A DNA stretch of 64,000 bases, taken from contig JAZGTN010000012.1 of NCBI GenBank assembly GCA_037783415.1, forward strand, positions 806,001 through 870,000. Direction: 5' to 3'. How positions within the stretch are numbered: position 1 is the first letter of the stretch; each line of letters opens with the position of its first letter. A program made the translations under genes and the position numbers. The notes below the pieces were generated by a model that did no database searches, had not been told where the DNA came from, and worked only from the letters and a program-made list of their open reading frames with translations. This document shows, one piece after another, positions 46,861-64,000 of this stretch. The stretch is from Leptasterias polaris. Taxonomy: Eukaryota; Echinodermata; Asteroidea; Forcipulatida; Asteriidae.

Positions 46861-47053
46861 CCATGGTGATACGCAGCGCCGTTGTTTGCAAGCCCCTCGT
46901 ATTCTCTATAAAGCCCGCCCTCTATATTGGGTTAATAATACCTACGTAAGAAACATGGCTGTTTGATGGCGGTACCAGAAAATTAAAATTAAAATCAACG
47001 TTCTTGCTGTTTTAACAGATCCCTGCGACGGATTTTAAGTGTTTGCCGAACCA
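46861..47053 (+). repeat. repeat flanking MAX, copy 2
   Basis: Second copy of 39942-40123, same orientation, about 1.1 kb upstream of the MAX ATG. It differs by a short aaattaaaa duplication and a cgacgg insertion. Confidence 0.9.
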
Positions 47054-47673
47054 TACGTCAGTGTTGATGAAACTTGGAACACAAAATCTGTACATTTCAT
47101 TTATTTGGGGCCCTTTTTACAGCTAGTTGCTGCATAAAGAAAAATAGACCTGGGCCTGGGCCTGCCTGCCTATATATACTCTTTGACAATGATCACCAAG
47201 AAAACGTCACGTATTCTGGCGTACAATTTTTGTTTAACATGGCTATAAATTTCACTTGATTAATGTTCATTTCGTCATTGCATTCTTGGAGTAGCTAAAG
47301 CAACACATTCTTTCAATACAGCCTATGTAGGCTTCGGTCAACTGCTAGCTGACCATAACGTGCATAGCCTACACCACCGATTTGTGAGTCACTACAAGGC
47401 AATGTTGGTATTGAGAATTTTGATTATTTTGGGGGCCTTGTTGGGTTGAGCCTACATGTACACGTGCTTTGTTTGTTTGTTTGTTTGTTTATTAGACATG
47501 ATCTCCACAGAATTCTTTAAAATACAACAATTGGACAAAAACAGATATAAAATACAAAATACAAATGCGGTCAATTAAATCTTCTGATGATGGCAATGTA
47601 TTTAAAAAAATACAAAATAACGGTTTTTGCTGTACAACTAATGGACCGTATCGAATATGACGTTACCTTTCTA

Positions 47674-48215
47674 TGGGTGCGTTCGATTAGCTTCCCCGGG
47701 TCGACCCAGGTCTTCCCCCGGTGCGTTCGAATAGCTTTGACGTCATTCGCGGGGCTCACCCGGGTCAGCCCCAAGTGCTCTGCTTGTGGAGCGGGTCACT
47801 TGGGGCTGCCCCTGGTTCATGACGTCACGGCGAAAAACTTTCTCAATGGCCACCATTTTGTTTGTAATTCAGCGGGACATTTTAGGAAGTTTGACACACA
47901 TTTTCGCCATTACAACAGCCTTTTTGTGAGCAATAAGTATTTTGTATTCGAAGCCGGGTACCTTTGTATCACTGTGGGGTTGTACAATTGTTTAACGTTG
48001 CAGTTTTACCTTGAGAATAATTATTTTACGATGTTTTCGTGAACCCACGGAAAGTATCGAACATACGGCACAAAATGGAAGTAGTTCCGGTCGGCTGTCC
48101 CAAGATGCATCGGTGTGAATGCTGGGGGAAGTTGGCGTTGGATTAGCTCATGGTTAGGGGCTCACCCGGATGAGCAGACCGGGGTCGACCCGGGGAAGCT
48201 AATCGAACGCACCCA
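47674..48215. mobile_element. inner element, TGGGTGCGTTCGATTAGC ends
   Basis: Exact 33-bp inverted ends (left 47674-47706, starting tgggtgcgttcgattagctt; right 48183-48215). About 540 bp, nested in the outer element. The motif gtgcgttcgaatagctttga at about 47720 is a partial internal duplicate of the end. No transposase frame. I saw no clear target duplication. Confidence 0.8.
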
Positions 48216-48229
48216 ATAATACCGACAAC

Positions 48230-48387
48230 ATGGCGTCTGTGAGCGTGTGCGTGTGCGTGTGCCATAGAAATCAAACCAGACGCGCATACGGCCTGTCCTA
48301 TGATATGGCCGCTTTCATGCACTCTGCGTTCATGGTTTGATTTCTATGGCACACGCACACGCACACACACACGCTCACAGACGCCAT
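48230..48387. repeat. foldback with GT/AC-rich arms
   Basis: Left arm 48230-48278 (atggcgtctgtgagcgtgtg ... atagaaatcaaacca) and right arm 48333-48387 (tggtttgatttctatggcac ... tcacagacgccat) are inverted copies around 54 bp. The arms differ mainly in GT-repeat length. Confidence 0.85.
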
Positions 48388-49253
48388 GATGTGGGGCATT
48401 TGAAAGGTAACGTCATATTCGATACGGTCTATACTATGGTAAATCATTTTAAACGCGCACAACGTTGCGTTATGCGTGAAATAGTACCGCATGCGGCACC
48501 CGAAGCGAATTGCTTGCATGATAGATAAACCAGCTATGTGCGTATAAAAAATAGAACGCGACGCAGCTCAAACCCCGAAATCCAACTGCCCCGAACGAAA
48601 AAGATTACGTCTATTTAGTAGATTTTATCATCATGGATTGTGTACACGTTCACGAATGCGACCTTGACAAATCGAAATATTCGTTGCAGGGCAATTTTCA
48701 ATCAGGGCAATTGGTAGGCCCACTGGTATCAAGTTTTAAAAAAAATATAGTTTTGATTCATTTTTTATCCTGATTCATTTGTTCCTCCGACCATTTTTAA
48801 CCCTATCATGGCTTTAACGCAAGGATGAGAATTCTTTTGCTATAAAGTAACATCACTTTACGCGGATGCGGCATATATATAAGTCAATGGTGAGGTATGT
48901 GACACGTGACACAGTTTAGATTAATACCATTCCGAGTGCGGTTAAACCATAAATCACATAACATACTACAACCACACAGTCCGTAAAACATTCATTTTCA
49001 CATGCCACGAATTTCAGTTATGATGATCAGCATCTTTGCTTGTCTTTATTAATCATTATAGAGTCATCACATAATAATGCAGGGCCAATCTGGTACAGGG
49101 AGTTTAAAAAAAAAAATCGGTTTACAAGGTCGCACAATTATACCGAGCAAACCATGTTAAATTATCAACAATGCACTTACGCAATCCCACTAAGTTGAGA
49201 TGTGAACTTTTGTCCTGTGTCTGCGTATTTTAGGAACAATCATAATTTTATTG

Positions 49254-49484
49254 TATAGATAGGTTGCAATATGACGTAAATCGGCCATCTTTACGGGCAG
49301 TTTGGAACACACAGTCATGCGTTACGCGTGAGAACGGCGTGCAGCACGCGCACATTTCACAAAACTCATTGCATGATTGGTTAGTGAATGACGCGGCTGC
49401 GTTAATAATTTGAGCGCTTGACGCGCCTGCAAGCCAAAATGCGATTTGCCCGTAAAGTTGGCGTCTACTGGGAACTATCTATAG
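49254..49484. mobile_element. MITE-like element C, TATAGATAG ends
   Basis: Ends tatagatag and ctatctata are inverted, and inner arms share ctttacgggca / tgcccgtaaag. About 230 bp, rich in CpG (acgcgtgagaacggcgtgca). It abuts element D. Confidence 0.65.
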
Positions 49485-50225
49485 GCTGTGCAAGTCTCGC
49501 GCGTATCGGAGCGAGAAAACACGTCAAGTGAAGAACATATTTTTTCTGAAATCAAATCATTGTTTTTAAATTAGATCTATGAAACAATCTGACCAACAAA
49601 AATACTCATTACAATTTGCATAAAATAAGTTTTACCTTTCATAATAAACACACAATTTATTTGTTAGTTTTTGTTGAAACAAAAACAACCCTCTGGGACA
49701 AGGATGCTTATTTGATCTGAACTTTTTAGGAAACCCTTTTGTAAATCCATGCCTGAATACGTGCAACCACTAAAGCAGGTTTAAACGCAGACGCGCGATG
49801 ATCGCACGGGCGTACGAATTAACGTGTGACGCAGTTTAAAGAGGACGCTGACGCCTCGACAACCGTAGACTGCAATGAAAAGGCTTAGCGTCTGGCAATT
49901 ACAGCGTCTTGTGATTATCATCGCGCGACCAAAACAAATTTGGTGATCGGAGGTGGGCACAAATTCTTAATTTTTTGCAAGTAACCGGAAGCAGAGGTCA
50001 AGTTTAATTCTTGGGTTTTCTTCGTTGCATTGTTGAATTGATTTTACTTTCATATTTTTTATCACTTAGTACTACATTCCCAACAACATATTTAATTTTC
50101 ATGGTCATAAAGTACGTTGAACTAAAATTATAGACGAAACAAAATCTTGCCAACGTAAAACTCCATATGGCTGGGACCACGATGGTCCCGGAAGTTCGCT
50201 TACGAGCGAGACTTGCACAGCCTAT
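49481..50225. mobile_element. MITE-like element D, ATAGGCTGTGCAAGTCTCGC ends
   Basis: Exact 20-bp inverted ends at 49481-49500 and 50206-50225; 745 bp. Its first bases overlap the end of element C. No coding frame. It contains tgacgcagtttaaagaggac-type CpG-rich sequence. Confidence 0.8.
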
Positions 50226-50420
50226 TGGTCTAATCTTTTACCGGATAGCATCGATCTCTATGTGTGCTTGAATTCAGAGTGCGAGTCGTCATTATTTTTC
50301 TACCCGGAATTATTTTTTAATGGTGAATAATAATTATTCACCATAAAAAAAAAAAATTATTATAGACATTGCATGTGAAATCCACAAGTGATGTGACACC
50401 AGGCTGCAATGTACAATTCT

Positions 50421-50515
50421 GGGCCAAATTTTATAGAGCTGCTTGAGCAGAAAACTTTGCTTAACAATTTCCTGCAACAATTTCTTGATAACTTTATTCT
50501 GGTAAGCAGAATTTG
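50421..50515. repeat. palindromic GGGCCC-type dispersed repeat, copy 7 (truncated)
   Basis: Starts gggccaaattttatagagct, then gcttgagcagaaaact; stops near 50515 without a right arm. Confidence 0.6.
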
Positions 50516-51694
50516 ATGACTTTTGGGATGGGGGAAATGGATGACTTGTGGGGCACATTTTTACAGTCTCGGCAATAAAAGAAGGTGAAATGAGAATTAT
50601 GTGTAAACAATTTACAGCTCTTGATCCTGTGACCATTCTCCATAAAAAGAACGAAATCAAAATATTCTTATAGATTTAGAAAAGATCGAAGACCCCACGT
50701 TCAAAATTCATCACAAAATATTTCACGAATTACCTCGTTTTTTACCAGATTCTCATTCATCCCAACGCCGATTTGTTACCCTTGATTTGGTTCAACTTCA
50801 TACTTTTCTAAGGCGGTCAATTTAGTTTCACATTAAAACGGCTTGCCCTGTCATGCATCAGAATAGGATGGTTCCAGCCCATCCTCTGGACAATTACACG
50901 ACAATGTGTCCAAAGCCGTTTCCAAACCACTGCACAATCAGCAGCACTATTAATTACACATGACTTATCATAAACAGCCGGTCATATTGAATTCATGTGC
51001 CGAAAGCGTACAATTCAAAAATGGCTGCCTATAATTATATGTAATCATGGAAACGAAGTTTGTTGTATCATTTCTTAATTCATAACAGATGATAATGTTG
51101 CCCAAGAATCCCAATTGAGTTTTCATTATCTGATCATTATATTGAGACTGGCTGCAGCTGACACCGTGTGATTGTAACGGACACCCAGTGCCTGTCAGTC
51201 GCAATCACTGCAGGCCGCTGTGTCGACCAGCATCACTTGAGATGCTGCCTTAATTAACTCAAACGTGATGTAGTTAATTGCATTGACAGCAATCATGATA
51301 ACATTAATTTGATAACAACACAAGGTGAATTAAAGGGCAGATAGAAAACTATTATAGCACCGTGATTTCAACTTCAGTTTGAGCATTCAGCCTTTCTTGG
51401 GAATTCATTGTATATTTTTGTTCAACATAATGGAGAATATAGGAAGACAAGTCGATGAATATGCACAGCCTTTGGCATTTGAAGACTAGCTATAGGCTAT
51501 GTTGTTGGTGTTTCATTTTCAAATCAATGTATATACGCGTCTCAAAAACGACACCCTTATTTTAGTTTGCATTATGTTGGTGGTTAAATCTTTAACTTTG
51601 GCCCAAAGAAAGTGCCGTCTGTACTGTAAAGGACTCCTTTCGTTGGACCTCTCTTCGGGCAGCATTATGTAGACCTAAAAAAATAAACAGTGCA

Positions 51695-51881
51695 CAATTT
51701 CATAGAGCTATACAAGAATATAAAGTAGCTAGGCACAACAAAATCATGCTTACCATATTAAGGTTACTATAGCCAAAATACAATTTTACATGTACCGTGA
51801 CTGGTATCCAATTTTGCCTGATAGCAGAAACTGTTTAAGCAATATTTTCTGCTTAAGCAGCTCTGTGAAATTGGGTTCAGT
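51695..51881. repeat. palindromic GGGCCC-type dispersed repeat, copy 8
   Basis: gcacaatttcatagagctat at the left, gcttaagcagctctgtgaaa then ttgggtt at the right; internal aaggttactatagccaaaat. Confidence 0.7.
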
Positions 51882-53262
51882 TTTACAGTTTGAACAGAAG
51901 GCCTATATATTTTTAAAGAAAACGATAGTAAAACTAAGATCAGCACTTAATTATTTAAAAAAATATTGTACAGATTATTATCGAGTGATCTCTTATACAG
52001 AGTTTCTGTATATTACTTTCAGTTTTATTATTACAACATTGTTTGGGAATTTCTGTTTTATCTTCTGAAACTTTTAGACTATACCAGTATCATAATCATT
52101 TACAGAAATGATCAGGAGCAAAAACATGCAGATGTTTTGTAAAATCTCTACATGTCAAGAGAGAAAGTACGTAGGTATTTTGCAGAGAAAGCACAACACT
52201 GAGTACAGAGTGAACGGAGTTGTACTCCGACTCCAACACTGATAAAGGCTTGTAATTTTCAAGGCGGCCACGGCGGCCATTGCTTCTGTTGCCGCCCAAG
52301 CCTCGTCGCCCCTCACAAAAACGGGTCATATAAACACTGATTTCCCAAAGAAATCTTTCCCAAATAAATCGTCCTTTTTCCTTGGGGAATTGACACTGCC
52401 CAACAATATTGAAATTATGGCCTGCAAGTGTAAAGGCAGAGATACTGATGAGCACGTTTAGTTTACTTGTTAAAACGAATATACATACAAACAAACAATA
52501 TTATAGAATCGTAAATAAAAGCCTCAAAATCTTTAGAATTTCAAAAAAGTTCCCATCTAGTATCGCCACAATTACTGCATGAGACAAATATATGCTTACA
52601 TTTTAACTTACTCTTTTCATAAAACATTCGAGCACATCAACAAACTTTTAAACAATTTTTCTATAAATAATTAAGATTGAACAGTTAACCCTGTAGACAG
52701 AAGACATCTACAGACTATAATATCTTACATAATCAATATTAACCGAATGCAAACAATCCCTCGAAAATATTGGGAAAGGCAAAATTTCAGTCCAGGTTTG
52801 CATTTTTTAAACATCTATCACTAAAGCAACAAACGTTCCTTTTTCGGTGTCCATTTTTATTTACAAGTCGTGTTATGCATGCAGCCACTGGTTAGGAACA
52901 AATCTGAAGTCACGTAATTTCGTTGTATAGGCGTTTGAATACAACTCACTCAGTGTACACCAGTCAATCAGTGACTATATCCATTGTTTCATCTGTCAAT
53001 GTTCATCCAAGTTGCCTACCGCTTTCAGGCTAACAGCATGGTGTACCAGTCTGAATGAACACGTGTTCAATATCTGGTAATTGATTGACTGATGCATTAC
53101 CAATCTTCACGCTGATTCGTCAACACAAACACGACTGCGGAGCTGCTTTTTCAGAAATCAGCAAAGCACCAACAAACAAAAGAGAACTTTTTGCTTTTGG
53201 TCGACGTATAATTAGTGTTTTTCCAGCGCCCCAAAAAGAAGTTTCAAAAACAAACGGTGTGG

Positions 53263-64000
<10,738 letters not shown>

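Larger units (their letters stand above)
47644..48429. mobile_element. outer MITE with exact 27-bp inverted ends
   Basis: Left arm 47644-47670 (gaccgtatcgaatatgacgt, then taccttt); right arm 48403-48429 is its exact inverse. It contains a second inverted-repeat element (47674-48215) that starts three bases inside the left arm, and a separate foldback (48230-48387). Confidence 0.85.
45733..53262. other. region between MAX and the ARF-like gene
   Basis: Starts with the MAX promoter (E-box at 45819-45824) and ends in the presumed 3' UTR of the ARF-like gene. I see no convincing exon between them. It is dense in inverted-repeat elements: 46861-47053, 47644-48429 with nested 47674-48215, 48230-48387, 49254-49484, 49481-50225, plus GGGCCC-type copies at 50421 and 51695. 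Confidence 0.55.

Noticed and set aside
47074..48042. Open frames within 47587-48042
   Set aside because: They run across the ends of the nested MITEs and have no transposase signature.
52096..52494. 132-codon minus-strand open frame
   Set aside because: Lies downstream of the ARF-like stop codon, with no recognisable domain; more likely 3' UTR or intergenic.

Overview
The window is eukaryotic nuclear DNA: short coding exons with GT-AG introns, AT-rich non-coding sequence, and many dispersed repeats, foldbacks, microsatellites and tRNA-derived SINEs. The recognisable proteins look deuterostome, and the repeat content (palindromic GGGCCCAATTTCATAGAGC elements, SINEs) fits an invertebrate deuterostome. 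I favour an echinoderm, perhaps a sea star, but that is inference and no single feature proves it.

Layout. (1) 479-687 +: terminal coding exon of an unrecognised gene, followed by 9 kb without recognisable coding sequence. (2) 9692-13344 +: complete six-exon NAA20, the catalytic subunit of the NatB N-terminal acetyltransferase. (3) 14333-33738 +: complete twelve-exon FNTB, the protein farnesyltransferase beta subunit. (4) 23520-25378 -: a two-exon gene nested antisense in FNTB intron 6, coding for a basic/Ser-rich N-terminal half, a pentapeptide repeat and a very acidic tail. (5) 40548-45732 -: complete four-exon MAX, the bHLH-zipper partner of MYC. (6) 53263-60613 -: the last three coding exons of an ARF-like small GTPase; the exon with the start of its P-loop is not securely found.

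I derived splice junctions by hand. In NAA20, FNTB, the nested gene and MAX every intron phase closes and gives an uninterrupted protein (175, 410, 538 and 175 residues). NAA20 and FNTB both modify proteins at their ends (N-terminal acetylation, C-terminal prenylation), but I see no evidence that they are co-regulated. FNTB and MAX converge tail to tail as they do in human, which suggests very old microsynteny.

The accessory content is mainly short inverted-repeat elements (MITE-like and foldback). They include adjacent pairs that share their TATA ends, one element nested in another, a 0.95-kb element ending in a hairpin, near-identical repeats on both sides of MAX, and a 209-bp triplicate inside a MAX intron. 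I found no CRISPR array, phage or operon, and none is expected. I found no clear evidence of an undescribed biochemical system. The best leads are the nested acidic gene, the MAX promoter E-box, the incomplete ARF-like gene and the paired MITEs.
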